Below, piece after piece: positions 35,863 through 46,682 of a stretch of 64,000 nucleotides of DNA. The notes below the pieces were generated by a model. That model saw only the letters and a program-made list of their open reading frames with translations. It ran no database searches and had not been told where the DNA came from. Position 1 is the first letter of the stretch; each line of letters opens with the position of its first letter. Made by a program: the position numbers and the translations under genes. The DNA comes from an uncultured Bacteroidales bacterium (lineage in GTDB: Bacteria; Bacteroidota; Bacteroidia; Bacteroidales; UBA3663): assembly GCA_905235375.1 (NCBI GenBank), contig CAJOLH010000003.1:21268-85267 (forward strand), in the 5' to 3' direction.

Positions 35863-38800
35863 GTGAAAAAACTATTAGCCTTCATCCGTGGTAGTTTGCA
35901 CACCATAGTTTATGCTATGGTGATATTGGCTGTAGTCTTCTATCTTGCCCTGCATTTCAATCTCACTGGTCTCGTCGTCAAAAAATCGCTGACCGACCTT
36001 TTGAGCGAGCAAATCAATTCGCGAATCACTATCGACGGGGATGCGGAAGTCAACTGGCTCAATCAGGTGGTGTTGAACGATCTGACCATCTACGACCAGC
36101 AGGGCGACACCCTCATCTTCGCCCGTCGCACCATGGTGGCCTTCGACCTGCTTCCCCTACTCTCCCATCACCTGGTGCTCAACACCTGCCAACTCATCGA
36201 CTTCGACATCCGGACCTACCGCACTTCAGCCGACAGTGCGGCAAACTATCAGTTCCTTGTCGATGCCTTTAAGCGCGACGATGACCCCAATCGCAAGCCT
36301 TTCATCCAGGAACTCGATCTCAACGCCATTCTCTTGCGCCAAGGGCGACTGAGCTACGACATCATCGATCGTCCATTCCTCACCGATAGTCCTATCGATC
36401 CCTATCACCTCTCCATCGACAAACTGAGCGCCAATTTGCACGTCCACGGCAATCATCTGCTCATCAAGAAGTTCCACTGTGACGAGCATGATTCCTCAAT
36501 CAAGGCCGACCGTTGTGAGATTTCGTTGAACGTCAAGGAAGTGATGAATGCGCCTGAGGGTGAGAATCTTTTCCTTCTCAAGCTGAAAGGGCTGGAACTC
36601 ACCAATCCCCAGTTGTCCGTCCTCGCTGATGTAGATGGCTCTTCCGACCAATTGGAATTTGACCTCACGCAGTTCAATCTTCCCTATGGTCACCCCAGAC
36701 TCAAAGGTATCCATCAGCTTTTTACCTCTGCCCGACTTCAGGTCACACAGCTCAAGAATCCGCTCGACAGCATTTATCTCTCAGCCGATATCCATGAGCT
36801 CAGCCTCCGCGTTGACACCTTGGGTAACGTTCGCATGAACGGCACCATCCAGGGTATGCCTTGCCATGCACAACTTGCCGGACATCTTTCGACCGACATT
36901 GGCAATGCCATACTCGATGCCGATATGGAAATGCAGGAGATCCCTTCTGAAACCGGCTTCAGTGATCGTCAGTTCACCCTCCGTGGACATTGCAAGACCA
37001 ACGGATTCGAGTTGAACCGCATCCTTCCGAAGAAGGCAGAGTTCGGACATTCCATCTTCGACCTCAACTATGTGGCTCTCATCCGTCCAAAGCATCCGCT
37101 TAGACTGACGCTTGTCGGCAATGTCGGCGAAATCGTCTGGAAAGATCATGCTTTCCGCAATGTCAGGATCAATAGTGAAATTCAGGGACGCAAGTTCAAG
37201 GGCGACATTGCCGTGAACGACAGTCTTGGAGATGTCAATTCGAAATTCAACATCGACCTCTCGCAAGCCGACCGCCATGTCAGAATGGATGGAACGATTG
37301 CACATTTTAATCCCAACGGGCTGAAGCTCACCCAAAGCAAGTACCTCGACAGCCTGACCATCACGGCACGTATCCACGCCGATGTCATTGCGTCCAACTG
37401 GCGCGATGCTGAGGGCGACATGAAGATTTCAAACCTTTTCCTCGAAAAGGGAGATCAGCGCCTTGACCTCGACAACATCGTTTTCGAAGGCACCACCGAA
37501 AAGGGTGAACTGCAGAGTTCCATCGCACAAATCACCTACGATCGCAACCGTCGCAATCACGAATATCACATCAAGGGAAGAATACCTGTCATCAACGACC
37601 TCTTCTCGATGCTCAACGTCCCCGTTGCTATGAATCGCGAAGGATTGTTCGAAGCGCGCATTGACTCTGCCAACCACTTCCTCGATGCCCATGCCGAACT
37701 TCCTGCCCTCGATCTGCAGAATGGCAGAGCCTTTGCCGCGACCTTCGATATCGAGGACGATGGCAATGGTGTGCTGCTCCCTGTGCTCGACTTCGAGGCG
37801 CTCACCCAACAGCACCGTCTTGTTGGAACGTTGCACGGCCGCATCAAATCCAATCCTCTCGATGTCACCCTCGAACCAACCCAACTGTTCTACAACAGCG
37901 AACAGGTTCAACTCTCCGGTGCCCACCTGATGCAAAACGAAGAGGGCGATTACGTCATCGAGAACTTCAAACTCGCAGGAGAATCACAGGAACTGTCCGC
38001 TTTCGGCTCAATGGCAAAGGACGGCAGGAAGGACTTGGTCGTCAGCCTCAAGCATTTCGAACTTGACCAGGTACTCGGTGGGTTCGAAAAGAACTATATG
38101 CATTTCGGAGGCCAGGCCACCGGCAATATCTATGTCAGCAGCGAGCCCGGACTTATTATCAAGACCGACAGCCTCTATGTCCAGAACTTCTCCTATATCG
38201 ACACCCTGCTCGGCAACGCATTCCTCTCTGCAGAAGTTCAACTTCCACAAAATTTTGCCACCATCACTGCCGACATCACTACCGACTCCATCTATCAGTC
38301 CCGCGCTGAATTCGACCTGCAGCTCACCAAACCCGCCACGATGGACCTGCGTGTCAATCCCGACCATCTGCCTTTAGGTTTCATCAACAACTGGACTGGC
38401 AGCATCCTTCAGCAGTTCTCCGGGCGAATTACGGGTCCCGTGCGTCTCTTCGGCGATTTCAGTCACCTGCAGCTCACGGGTCATCCTTACGTCGATGGTC
38501 GCTTCACACACGATCTCATCGGCGCTCACTTCCATATCGCCGATACCATACACCTCGAACCAGACCTCATCTATGTCGAAAAGGCTTACGTCGATGATTG
38601 TCATGGACATCCGCTTACCCTCGATGCCCGCATCGACCATCAGTACCTTCATAATTTCCTCTACGATGTCCAGGTTGATATGCCACAAGCCAACCAGGGA
38701 TTCCTGGCTCTCGATCGCGAAAAGAGACCCGGCCGCATCTATTGGGGGCAAATCTATATCCAAGGACTTGCCCAACTGAAAGGCGGCAACGGCAAGCATC

Positions 38801-40041
38801 GAGTCAATATGAATGTGAGCACCACCGACAAGTCATGGGTTTTCCTATCGCCTTACGAACAGGACATCGACCCCGAACAGGAAGCCTACACCTTCCTCAC
38901 ATTCCGCGACAAGAACCAGCTACAGTCCCTGCCTGACAACACTGCACAATCAGGCTCCACCAGACATCCCGATCCCATTGCTCAAAACAAGAACATCGAT
39001 GAAGAACCCACCGACCTCCAGGTCGATCTGCAGGTCAACGGAACGGAACAATGCCATGCTTACATCCAGCTTGACCCCTTGTCCGAAGACATCCTGGAAG
39101 GTCGCGGCAGCGGCAATCTCTCCATTCGTTACGATCCGCGTCGCGACATCACCCTCGCAGGCACCTACCGTATCAGTCAGGGCAGCTACACGATGAATGT
39201 CAAAGGCGATCTGATGAGCAAGGAGTTCAAACTCCAGAACACCTCCTTTGTTCGATTCAATGGCGTGCCAAGCGAAGCCGAGCTCAGCCTCGACTGTCGT
39301 TACAACATCCCCTCGGTCAACCTCCTTGACCTCGACGAGTCCATCGTGCAGCTGGGTTCGCTGAGTCGCACCACCGTACCCGTCGATCTGGACCTCAACA
39401 TAACCGGGCAACTCTCCGCACCTATAATTAACTTCAACCTTGAAGTCAAGAATGTTAGCGACGAAGTGCAGGCATACGTCCGCAATACCATCCGAACCCA
39501 GGAAATGCTCAATCAGGAAGTCATCTACCTGCTCCTATTCTCCAAGTTCTACACGCCCCAGTATGTCCAATCTTCGCAAAGCCGTACAGGCTCCGAACTC
39601 ACATCTTTTGCCAGCGCCAGCATCACCTCACAGCTCAACCAGATATTGGGGCATATAAGCAACAACTTCACCATGGGCACCAATTTCCGCACTGACAAGG
39701 GCGACTTCAGCGACATGGAAATGGACCTCAGCCTCTCCACCCGCCTCCTCGGCGACCGATTGCTGCTCAATGGCAACGTCGGCTACCGCGATCCTGCCAA
39801 TCGCATCGGCATGGGCAACACCAACTCTTTCATCGGCGACTTCGACTTAGAATTCCTAATCAACCTAAGAGGTACTATCCGCGCCAAGGCTTATAGCCAT
39901 TACAACGAGCGTGACTATTCAATCAACAACGCTCTCACGACCCAAGGCATCGGATTCATCTTCCGAAAGGATTTCCACAATCTCTATGACCTCTGGCCGT
40001 GGAGCAAATGGAGAAAAAATGCACAGAAAGAGGACAAATAG
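35863..40041 (+). CDS. tamB: Translocation/assembly module TamB-like protein
   Basis: This is a 1,392-residue protein starting with GTG (35863) and KKLLAFIRGSLHTIVYAMV, an N-terminal signal anchor (about 9-35). The remainder is a very long, beta-rich, repetitive region typical of bridge-like lipid-transfer proteins (AsmA/TamB superfamily). It ends in the conserved DUF490 domain (about 1,050-1,380) with LPxTxxVPVDLDLNITGQ-like character, NYEVIYLLLF-type motifs (here NQEVIYLLLFSKFY) and FRKDFHNLYDLW at the extreme C-terminus. TamB is thought to span the periplasm and carry phospholipids or aid barrel assembly. The usual TamA partner is not in this window. Confidence 0.9.
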   Translation: MKKLLAFIRGSLHTIVYAMVILAVVFYLALHFNLTGLVVKKSLTDLLSEQINSRITIDGDAEVNWLNQVVLNDLTIYDQQGDTLIFARRTMVAFDLLPLLSHHLVLNTCQLIDFDIRTYRTSADSAANYQFLVDAFKRDDDPNRKPFIQELDLNAILLRQGRLSYDIIDRPFLTDSPIDPYHLSIDKLSANLHVHGNHLLIKKFHCDEHDSSIKADRCEISLNVKEVMNAPEGENLFLLKLKGLELTNPQLSVLADVDGSSDQLEFDLTQFNLPYGHPRLKGIHQLFTSARLQVTQLKNPLDSIYLSADIHELSLRVDTLGNVRMNGTIQGMPCHAQLAGHLSTDIGNAILDADMEMQEIPSETGFSDRQFTLRGHCKTNGFELNRILPKKAEFGHSIFDLNYVALIRPKHPLRLTLVGNVGEIVWKDHAFRNVRINSEIQGRKFKGDIAVNDSLGDVNSKFNIDLSQADRHVRMDGTIAHFNPNGLKLTQSKYLDSLTITARIHADVIASNWRDAEGDMKISNLFLEKGDQRLDLDNIVFEGTTEKGELQSSIAQITYDRNRRNHEYHIKGRIPVINDLFSMLNVPVAMNREGLFEARIDSANHFLDAHAELPALDLQNGRAFAATFDIEDDGNGVLLPVLDFEALTQQHRLVGTLHGRIKSNPLDVTLEPTQLFYNSEQVQLSGAHLMQNEEGDYVIENFKLAGESQELSAFGSMAKDGRKDLVVSLKHFELDQVLGGFEKNYMHFGGQATGNIYVSSEPGLIIKTDSLYVQNFSYIDTLLGNAFLSAEVQLPQNFATITADITTDSIYQSRAEFDLQLTKPATMDLRVNPDHLPLGFINNWTGSILQQFSGRITGPVRLFGDFSHLQLTGHPYVDGRFTHDLIGAHFHIADTIHLEPDLIYVEKAYVDDCHGHPLTLDARIDHQYLHNFLYDVQVDMPQANQGFLALDREKRPGRIYWGQIYIQGLAQLKGGNGKHRVNMNVSTTDKSWVFLSPYEQDIDPEQEAYTFLTFRDKNQLQSLPDNTAQSGSTRHPDPIAQNKNIDEEPTDLQVDLQVNGTEQCHAYIQLDPLSEDILEGRGSGNLSIRYDPRRDITLAGTYRISQGSYTMNVKGDLMSKEFKLQNTSFVRFNGVPSEAELSLDCRYNIPSVNLLDLDESIVQLGSLSRTTVPVDLDLNITGQLSAPIINFNLEVKNVSDEVQAYVRNTIRTQEMLNQEVIYLLLFSKFYTPQYVQSSQSRTGSELTSFASASITSQLNQILGHISNNFTMGTNFRTDKGDFSDMEMDLSLSTRLLGDRLLLNGNVGYRDPANRIGMGNTNSFIGDFDLEFLINLRGTIRAKAYSHYNERDYSINNALTTQGIGFIFRKDFHNLYDLWPWSKWRKNAQKEDK

Positions 40042-40113
40042 CCATTTCTGTTTACTATTCTACCCATATTTTAATGGAAATTGTTATTTTTCCATAAAAA
40101 ATCGCAAGTAAAC

Positions 40114-40144
40114 TTGTTTTTAAAAAAAGGAATCATTATCTTTG
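40114..40144 (+). promoter_or_regulatory. rho promoter
   Basis: TTG (40114-40116) and TATCTTTG (40137-40144) are separated by 20 nt. Transcription would start near 40,151, giving a leader of about 95 nt before the rho ATG. Confidence 0.7.
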
Positions 40145-40147
40145 CGC

Positions 40148-40236
40148 TGCACAATAAGATTAAAATGCCAGTTTCTTTTCCCTAATTTTCTAATTGTGCA
40201 TCCCCCCTATTTCCCTTTTTGATTTTATTACAACAT
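40148..40236 (+). promoter_or_regulatory. rho: rho leader with dyad and C-rich, G-poor tract
   Basis: The leader contains an 8-bp inverted repeat, TGCACAAT (40148-40155) and ATTGTGCA (40193-40200). Around and after it runs a pyrimidine-rich stretch with TTCTTTTCCC, a run of six C at 40202-40207 and TTTCCCTTTTT, with very few G. That composition resembles a Rho loading (rut) site. Autogenous control of rho by termination in its own leader is known in enterobacteria; here it is an inference from composition. Confidence 0.4.
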
Positions 40237-40246
40237 CTATATTACT

Positions 40247-42367
40247 ATGCATTCCGCAGAAGAATTGTATAATATGCCGCTTGAGGAGATTGTATCTCTC
40301 GTTAAGTCGCTCAACATTTCCCAGCCTGACTTTAGCAATCTTGACAATTGCATCACGCAGATCCTCGAGGCCGAACGTACCCTCGAAGGTGAGGCGCCCA
40401 AGAAACGTGGCCGCAAGCCCAAAGTTGCCGACCCATCCAATGCAACCGCCGAGGAAAAATCTACCCGTGGCAGAAAATCGTCCAAGATAGCCGACGAAAC
40501 GACCGGCGAGGTAGCGGTTCCCAAGAAGCGTGGTCGTAAGAGCAAAGCCGAACTGGCAGCCCAGACCCCCTCACTCTTCGCCGAAGGAACCATCGAACCG
40601 TCCCAACCCACCACCTCTGACCCTACCTCACAGGCTGAATATCCCGAAACCCAGCCTCAGCCTGCCTTCCCCGACGAGGTCGAAGCCGACGGCCGTTATC
40701 CCGAGGAACAACCTCCATATTTTGACGAGGGAAGTTATCCAGGCGGATATCCTGCCGAAGGCTATCCCAACGAAGGTTATCCCAATGACGAATATCCCAA
40801 CGATGGATATCCCAACGATGAATATCCCAACGATGAATTTTCCGAAGGACAACCCCCTTATTACGAAGGCGAAGAGTACCCCGAGGGATATATGCCCGCT
40901 CCCGACGATTACGGCGAACAGCCCGAAGGCTATGCCGACCCAATGGGATACCAGGACGATGCCAACGAGTATTACGAAGAACCCCAACCGCAGGAAGATG
41001 ACGGCACACAGGAACTTATCCAGAAGAACAAGAACTTCTTCCAGGATATGTTCGGCAGCGGGGGCCACGCCTCTACTACGCACAACAAGAAAAAGAAGAA
41101 GCAGAACCAGCAGCAACAGGAGAAGCAGCGCCAGCAATCCGAACAGGAAGCCAATGCCACTACCCAGTCCAAAGTGCAGGAAGAGCTTGAGGAAGAAGAG
41201 GAAGAGAATGGTGTGACGCCTGCCGGACGCGACGAGTTCGATGGTGTCCTCACAGGTTGTGGCGTGCTGGAAATCATGCCCGATGGCTTCGGATTCCTCC
41301 GTTCAAGCGACTACAACTATTTCTCTTCTCCCGACGACATATTTGTCAGCCAGCAGCAGATCAAGCAAAGCAACCTCAAGCAAGGCGATGTAGTCGAAGG
41401 TGCTATCCGCCCGCCCCGTGTAGGCGAGCACAATTACCCGCTCGTCTCTGTCGATAAGATCAATGGTCGCACACCTGATTTCGTGCGCGATCGCGTACCT
41501 TTTGAACATCTCACTCCGCTCTTCCCCAACGAGAAGTTCAACCTCACCAAGGGGCATGACGACAGTCCTTCATGCCGTGTCATCGATATGTTCGCACCCA
41601 TCGGCAAAGGTCAGCGCGCCATGATTGTCGCACCTCCAAAGGCTGGCAAGACCATCATCCTGCAAGAGATAGCTACAGCCATCAGTCAGAACAATCCCGA
41701 GGCATACATCATCGTCCTTCTGATTGACGAACGTCCCGAAGAGGTGACCGATATGCAGCGCAACGTCAATGCCGAGGTCATCGCTTCCACATTCGACGAA
41801 CCTGCCGACCGTCATGTCAAGGTGGCCGATATGGTGATCGAAAAGGCCAAGCGGCTTACCGAATGCGGCCACGATGTGGTCATCCTCCTCGACTCCATCA
41901 CCCGTCTTGCCCGCGCCTACAACACCGTCTCCCCTTCGAGCGGCAAAGTCCTTTCGGGTGGTGTCGAAGCCAATGCCTTGCAAAAGCCCAAGCGATTCTT
42001 CGGCGCAGCTCGTAACATCGAGGGCGGCGGTTCGCTCACCATCATTGCCACCGCGCTCATCGAGACTGGATCCAAGATGGACGAGGTTATCTTCGAGGAG
42101 TTCAAGGGTACGGGCAACATGGAGCTTGTGCTCGACCGCAAGATTGCCAACAAGCGCATCTTCCCCGCTGTCGATCTCCTCGCCTCCTCTACCCGCCGCG
42201 ATGACCTCCTGCTCGACCAGACCACGTCCAATCGCATGTGGATCCTGCGCCGATTCCTCTCCGAACACACACCTGTCGAGGCTATGGAGAAACTCCTCAA
42301 GATGCTCGAGCGTACCCGCAACAACGAGGCGCTGCTTATTGATGCAATGCAGAACGAGAAATGGTAA
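40247..42367 (+). CDS. rho: Transcription termination factor Rho with large disordered insertion
   Basis: At 706 residues this is far longer than the about 420 of enterobacterial Rho. Residues 1-42 form the Rho_N helical domain. Residues 45-325 are low-complexity: three RGRK repeats (55-58, 74-77, 95-98), an acidic [10 protein letters not shown] repeat block (about 151-235), then a Lys/Gln-rich and Glu-rich segment. The cold-shock RNA-binding domain follows (about 331-410, GFGFLR). The ATPase has Walker A in APPKAGKT (462-469), ERPEEVTDM, Walker [17 protein letters not shown] and the [10 protein letters not shown]-loop. Its stop overlaps the ABC-F start (ATGGTAA). It acts as a hexameric RNA helicase ending transcription. 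Confidence 0.97.
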   Translation: MHSAEELYNMPLEEIVSLVKSLNISQPDFSNLDNCITQILEAERTLEGEAPKKRGRKPKVADPSNATAEEKSTRGRKSSKIADETTGEVAVPKKRGRKSKAELAAQTPSLFAEGTIEPSQPTTSDPTSQAEYPETQPQPAFPDEVEADGRYPEEQPPYFDEGSYPGGYPAEGYPNEGYPNDEYPNDGYPNDEYPNDEFSEGQPPYYEGEEYPEGYMPAPDDYGEQPEGYADPMGYQDDANEYYEEPQPQEDDGTQELIQKNKNFFQDMFGSGGHASTTHNKKKKKQNQQQQEKQRQQSEQEANATTQSKVQEELEEEEEENGVTPAGRDEFDGVLTGCGVLEIMPDGFGFLRSSDYNYFSSPDDIFVSQQQIKQSNLKQGDVVEGAIRPPRVGEHNYPLVSVDKINGRTPDFVRDRVPFEHLTPLFPNEKFNLTKGHDDSPSCRVIDMFAPIGKGQRAMIVAPPKAGKTIILQEIATAISQNNPEAYIIVLLIDERPEEVTDMQRNVNAEVIASTFDEPADRHVKVADMVIEKAKRLTECGHDVVILLDSITRLARAYNTVSPSSGKVLSGGVEANALQKPKRFFGAARNIEGGGSLTIIATALIETGSKMDEVIFEEFKGTGNMELVLDRKIANKRIFPAVDLLASSTRRDDLLLDQTTSNRMWILRRFLSEHTPVEAMEKLLKMLERTRNNEALLIDAMQNEKW

Positions 42368-44385
42368 GTATTGAACAGTTGTCGGTGGAGTTCGGAGTCA
42401 AGCCGCTCTTCACCGACGTAAGTTTTGTCATCAATCGTCACGACCGTATTGCCCTTGTCGGCAAGAACGGCGCCGGCAAATCCACGATGCTCAAGATCAT
42501 TGCCGGCCTCCAGTCGCCTTCTTGCGGACGTGTGTCGAAACCCAAGGAACTCACCATCGGGTACCTGCCACAGGTTATGATCCTCAGCGACACGATGACC
42601 GTCCGTCAGGAGACCGAGAAAGCCTTTGCTTCGACCATCGCCCTCGAACAGCGTCTGGCTGAGATGAACAGCATCCTGCAGTCGCGCACCGACTACGAGT
42701 CGCAGTCTTATGCCGACCTCATCGAGGCTATGACCGAGCTAAACGAACAGCTCACCGTCATTCAGTCGCAGAACCGCGATGCCGAAATCGAACGCACCCT
42801 CATTGGCCTCGGCTTCGAACGCTCCGACTTCGATCGTCCCACCTGCGAATTCTCAGGCGGATGGCGTATGCGTATCGAGCTCGCCAAGATCCTCCTGCAG
42901 CGCCCCACCCTCCTCCTCCTCGACGAGCCCACCAACCACCTCGACATCGAGTCCATCCAGTGGCTCGAAAAGTACCTCGCCCAGAGCGGCAGCAGCGTGC
43001 TGCTGGTAAGCCACGACCGTGCCTTCCTCGACAACGTCACCAACCGAACCATCGAAATCACCTGCGGAACCATCCACGACTACAACGTCAACTACTCAAA
43101 GTACGTCGTCCTCCACCAGGACCGCATCGAGCAGCAGCGTCGCGCCTACGTCAATCAGCAGAAGGAGCTGCAGGAAACACGCGACTTCATCGAGCGTTTC
43201 CGCTATCAGGCCACCAAGGCCATACAGGTACAGTCGCGCATCAAGTGGCTCGAAAAGCAGGTTCCTATCGAAATTGACGAGGTTGACAACTCCCGTCTCA
43301 ATCTCAAGTTCCCACCCGCACCACGTTCAGGCGACTACCCCGTCATCTGCCAGGATTTGCGCAAAGCCTACGACCACGTCGTCTTCGACCATGTCGATCT
43401 CACCATCCGCCGTGGCGAGAAGGTGGCATTTGTAGGCCGCAATGGCGAAGGAAAATCCACACTTGTCAAGTGCATCATGGGACAAATCCCGTTCGACGGG
43501 AGCCTCAAGGTCGGTCATGGTGTCAAAATCGGTTACTATGCGCAGAATCAGGCTCAGCTCCTCGATGACGACCTCTCCGTGTTCGACACAATCGACCGTG
43601 TAGCCGTGGGCGACATCCGCACCAAGATTCGCGACATTCTGGGCGCCTTTCTCTTCGGCGGCGAAGCCATCGATAAGCCTGTGCGTGTCCTCTCCGGCGG
43701 TGAACGCAGCCGTCTGGCCATGATTCGACTGCTCCTCCAGCCCGTCAACCTGCTTATCCTCGACGAGCCTACCAATCACCTCGACATTCCTTCAAAGCAA
43801 GTCCTCAAGGATGCCATCCAGGCCTTCGACGGCACGGTCATCCTCGTAAGCCACGACCGCGACTTCCTCGACAGCGTGGTGCAGAAAGTCTATGAATTCG
43901 GACACCAGCGTGTCAGGGAGCACCTCGGTGGCATCTACGAATATCTGCAGAAGAAGAACCTTGAGAATCTTCAGGAACTTGAGAAGAGGCCTTCCACCGC
44001 CGCTGTTCCCGCCTTCACATCCTCGACTTCGCCCCAATCATCCGCAGCACCCTCCGCCACCCCTTCGGCCAAGACTGCTGTTGATCCGCGTACCGCAGCC
44101 GCCAGTCTGCCCCCACTCAGCGGTGGCGGACGAGGACTTTCCTTCGAGCAGCAGAAAGCGCTCAAGGCTCAAACCGCCAAGCTCGAAAGGCAGATCAAGG
44201 CCATCGAGGACAAGCTCGAAGACCTGCAGAAGCAAATCGACGAACTCGAAGCCCGAATGTCAACGCCCGAAGGCAGCCAGGACCAGCAGCTTTACATCCG
44301 CCACGCTGCCCTCAAAAGCGAGATGGACGATGTGTCCTTCGAATGGCTCGAAGCCTCCGAAAAACTCGAAAAATTACAGGATTAA
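42361..44385 (+). CDS. ABC-F ATPase (Uup/YdiF type ribosome-associated)
   Basis: The 674-residue protein has two ABC domains without membrane segments. Domain 1 has Walker A GKNGAGKS (34-41) and signature [12 protein letters not shown] (about 164). The P-site-tRNA interaction linker is rich in Arg, Gln and Lys (about 240-305). Domain 2 has Walker A GRNGEGKS (about 359) and signature [11 protein letters not shown] (about 443). A Pro/Ala/Ser-rich linker and a coiled coil (about 590-672) end the protein, as in Uup-like members. ABC-F proteins bind the ribosomal E site and relieve stalling. The 7-nt overlap with rho implies co-translation. A resistance role is not indicated. Confidence 0.92.
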   Translation: MVSIEQLSVEFGVKPLFTDVSFVINRHDRIALVGKNGAGKSTMLKIIAGLQSPSCGRVSKPKELTIGYLPQVMILSDTMTVRQETEKAFASTIALEQRLAEMNSILQSRTDYESQSYADLIEAMTELNEQLTVIQSQNRDAEIERTLIGLGFERSDFDRPTCEFSGGWRMRIELAKILLQRPTLLLLDEPTNHLDIESIQWLEKYLAQSGSSVLLVSHDRAFLDNVTNRTIEITCGTIHDYNVNYSKYVVLHQDRIEQQRRAYVNQQKELQETRDFIERFRYQATKAIQVQSRIKWLEKQVPIEIDEVDNSRLNLKFPPAPRSGDYPVICQDLRKAYDHVVFDHVDLTIRRGEKVAFVGRNGEGKSTLVKCIMGQIPFDGSLKVGHGVKIGYYAQNQAQLLDDDLSVFDTIDRVAVGDIRTKIRDILGAFLFGGEAIDKPVRVLSGGERSRLAMIRLLLQPVNLLILDEPTNHLDIPSKQVLKDAIQAFDGTVILVSHDRDFLDSVVQKVYEFGHQRVREHLGGIYEYLQKKNLENLQELEKRPSTAAVPAFTSSTSPQSSAAPSATPSAKTAVDPRTAAASLPPLSGGGRGLSFEQQKALKAQTAKLERQIKAIEDKLEDLQKQIDELEARMSTPEGSQDQQLYIRHAALKSEMDDVSFEWLEASEKLEKLQD

Positions 44386-44392
44386 CCCCTTG

Positions 44393-44427
44393 AACTGCTA
44401 TTTGTATTGTTAAATAGCAGTTTTTTT
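44393..44427 (+). terminator. Intrinsic terminator after the ABC-F gene
   Basis: AACTGCTATTT and AAATAGCAGTT form an 11-bp stem with an 8-nt loop, followed by a run of T, 7 nt after the ABC-F stop. Confidence 0.85.
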
Positions 44428-44457
44428 ATGTATAAATTGAATTTTCTTTGCAAAAAA

Positions 44458-44489
44458 TTTGGTAGTGTCATAATTCCTTTATATATTTG
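44458..44489 (+). promoter_or_regulatory. recQ promoter
   Basis: TTTG (44458-44461) and TATATTTG (44482-44489) are spaced by 20 nt; the ATG is 18 nt downstream of the -7 box, giving a very short leader. Confidence 0.7.
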
Positions 44490-44507
44490 CGATAGAAAAT
44501 TGAGATT

Positions 44508-46682
44508 ATGAACAAAACATTGCACGAAAGTCTGAAGTTACACTTCGGATTCGATACATTCAAAGGTAATCAAGAAGCGATTATCACTAACCTGATGGAG
44601 GGCAATGACACCTTCGTGCTCATGCCAACCGGTGGAGGCAAGTCGCTATGCTATCAGCTCCCATCCCTGCTGATGGATGGGACGGCTATCGTCATCTCTC
44701 CTCTCATCGCACTCATGAAGAATCAGGTCGATGCTATGCGCAACTTCTCCGAAGAAGACAATGTAGCTCATTTCATCAACTCTTCCCTGACAAAATCTGC
44801 CATCGACCAAGTCAAACAGGACATCATCGACGGCAAGTGCAAACTGCTATATGTAGCTCCCGAGTCGCTCACCAAGCAGGAGAACATCGACTTCCTTCGC
44901 ACCGTCAAGGTTTCGTTCTTCGCCGTCGATGAGGCTCATTGCATCTCTGAGTGGGGACATGACTTCCGTCCCGAATATCGGCGCATCCGACCTATCATCA
45001 ACGAGATAGGCACACGTCCACTCATCGCGCTTACTGCCACTGCCACACCCAAGGTGCAGCAGGACATCATGAAGAACCTTGGCATCCTGAAGGCCGCTGT
45101 CTTCAAGTCGTCGTTCAACCGTCCGAACCTTTACTACGAGGTACGCTCGAAGAACGACAACATCGACCGCGATATCATCCGCTACATCAAGCAGCACCCC
45201 GGCAAGTCGGGCATCATCTACTGCCTCTCGCGCAAGAAGGTCGAAGAACTCGCCGAGGTGCTTAAGGCCAACAACATCAAGGCCCTACCCTATCATGCCG
45301 GCATGGACTCCGCCGTGCGCAGCGAAAACCAGGACGCATTCCTCAAGGAGGACGTCGATGTCATCGTGGCCACCATCGCTTTCGGTATGGGCATCGATAA
45401 ACCCGATGTGCGCTATGTCATCCACTACGACATGCCCAAGAGCCTCGAAGGCTACTATCAGGAGACCGGACGTTCAGGCCGCGATGGCGGTGAAGGCGAG
45501 TGCATTGCATTCTATAGCGAAAAAGACCTCATCAAGCTCGAGAAATTCATGCAGGGCAAGCCCATCGCCGAACAGGAGATCGGTCGGCTGCTCCTCAAAG
45601 AGACCGAGGCCTACGCCGAGACGTCGATGTGCCGCCGCAAGGCATTGCTCCACTATTTCGGCGAAGACTACAAGGAAGACGAGTGTGGCAACTGCGACAA
45701 CTGCCGCAAGCCCAAGAAGCGCTTGGAGGCGAAGGAACTGCTGTGCGCCGTCATCGAGGTCGTCCTCGCGCTCAAGGAAAAATTCAAGCAGGACTACGTT
45801 GTCACCATCCTCGAAGGCACACGCACCGACGAAGTTGTCGGCTATCAGCACGACCAGCTCGAATGTTTCGGTTCGGGCAACGATGAGACCCCCGACATCT
45901 GGAATGCCGTCATTCGTCAGGCACTCGTCGATAAGTACCTCGCCAAGGACATCGAGACCTACGGATTGCTCAAGGTCACCGCCGCAGGCAAGCGGTTCCT
46001 CAACAGCCCCAAGCCGTTCAGCATCGTCGTCGAACTCGATGAAGACGAGATAGAGGAAGAGGAAGTCAAGGGCGCAGGCGCCAGCGCTGCTGCCGACGAG
46101 GAGCTCTACAACATGCTCAAGGACCTCCGCAAGAAGGTGGCGAAGAAACTCGAACTGCCACCCTACGTCATCTTCCAGGATCCCTCCCTCGAAGCCATGG
46201 CGACCACCTACCCCATCACTATCGAGGAACTGCAGAACGTCCCGGGCGTGGGTGCAGGAAAGGCCAAACGCTACGGCGAGGAGTTCTGTGCCCTCATCAA
46301 GCGCCACTGCGACGAGAACGAGATCGTACGTCCCGAAGACCTGCGTGTACGAACCGTCGCCAACAAGAGCAAGAAGAAACTCGACATCATCAAGGGCATC
46401 GACCGGAAGATTGCCCTCGACGAACTGGCACAAGGCCAGCACATGGATTTCAAGGAACTGCTCGACGACCTGGAGGCTATCATCGCCAGCGGCACCCACA
46501 TCAACATCGACTACTTCCTCGAGGACATCATGGACAAGGAGGACATCGAGGAACTCTATCAGTACTTCAAGGAGTCGCCCAACGACGACCTCGAAGCCGC
46601 CGTACAGGAGTGGGGCGCTGTTTATACCGAAGAAGAGATTCGTCTGGTGCGCATCAAGTTCATTGCCGAAATGGCCAACTAA
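44508..46682 (+). CDS. recQ: ATP-dependent DNA helicase RecQ
   Basis: This is a 724-residue helicase with Walker A MPTGGGKS (about 39-46), DEAH box VDEAHCISEWGHDFRPEY (about 138), motif VI ETGRSGRDGG, and an RQC zinc site formed by the Cys in TSMCRRKALLHYF and CGNCDNCRKP (about 377-396). It also has a winged-helix region and an HRDC domain (about 530-600). The extra C-terminal part of about 110 residues, ending in an acidic helical region, is common in Bacteroidota RecQ. It unwinds DNA 3' to 5' in recombination and fork repair. It shares a bidirectional terminator with a convergent gene for an SSB-tailed protein. Confidence 0.95.
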   Translation: MNKTLHESLKLHFGFDTFKGNQEAIITNLMEGNDTFVLMPTGGGKSLCYQLPSLLMDGTAIVISPLIALMKNQVDAMRNFSEEDNVAHFINSSLTKSAIDQVKQDIIDGKCKLLYVAPESLTKQENIDFLRTVKVSFFAVDEAHCISEWGHDFRPEYRRIRPIINEIGTRPLIALTATATPKVQQDIMKNLGILKAAVFKSSFNRPNLYYEVRSKNDNIDRDIIRYIKQHPGKSGIIYCLSRKKVEELAEVLKANNIKALPYHAGMDSAVRSENQDAFLKEDVDVIVATIAFGMGIDKPDVRYVIHYDMPKSLEGYYQETGRSGRDGGEGECIAFYSEKDLIKLEKFMQGKPIAEQEIGRLLLKETEAYAETSMCRRKALLHYFGEDYKEDECGNCDNCRKPKKRLEAKELLCAVIEVVLALKEKFKQDYVVTILEGTRTDEVVGYQHDQLECFGSGNDETPDIWNAVIRQALVDKYLAKDIETYGLLKVTAAGKRFLNSPKPFSIVVELDEDEIEEEEVKGAGASAAADEELYNMLKDLRKKVAKKLELPPYVIFQDPSLEAMATTYPITIEELQNVPGVGAGKAKRYGEEFCALIKRHCDENEIVRPEDLRVRTVANKSKKKLDIIKGIDRKIALDELAQGQHMDFKELLDDLEAIIASGTHINIDYFLEDIMDKEDIEELYQYFKESPNDDLEAAVQEWGAVYTEEEIRLVRIKFIAEMAN

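Noticed and set aside
40074..40095. Terminator after tamB (ATGGAAA and TTTCCAT hairpin)
   Set aside because: The stem is only 7 bp and is followed by A on the plus strand, so it is not a convincing terminator.
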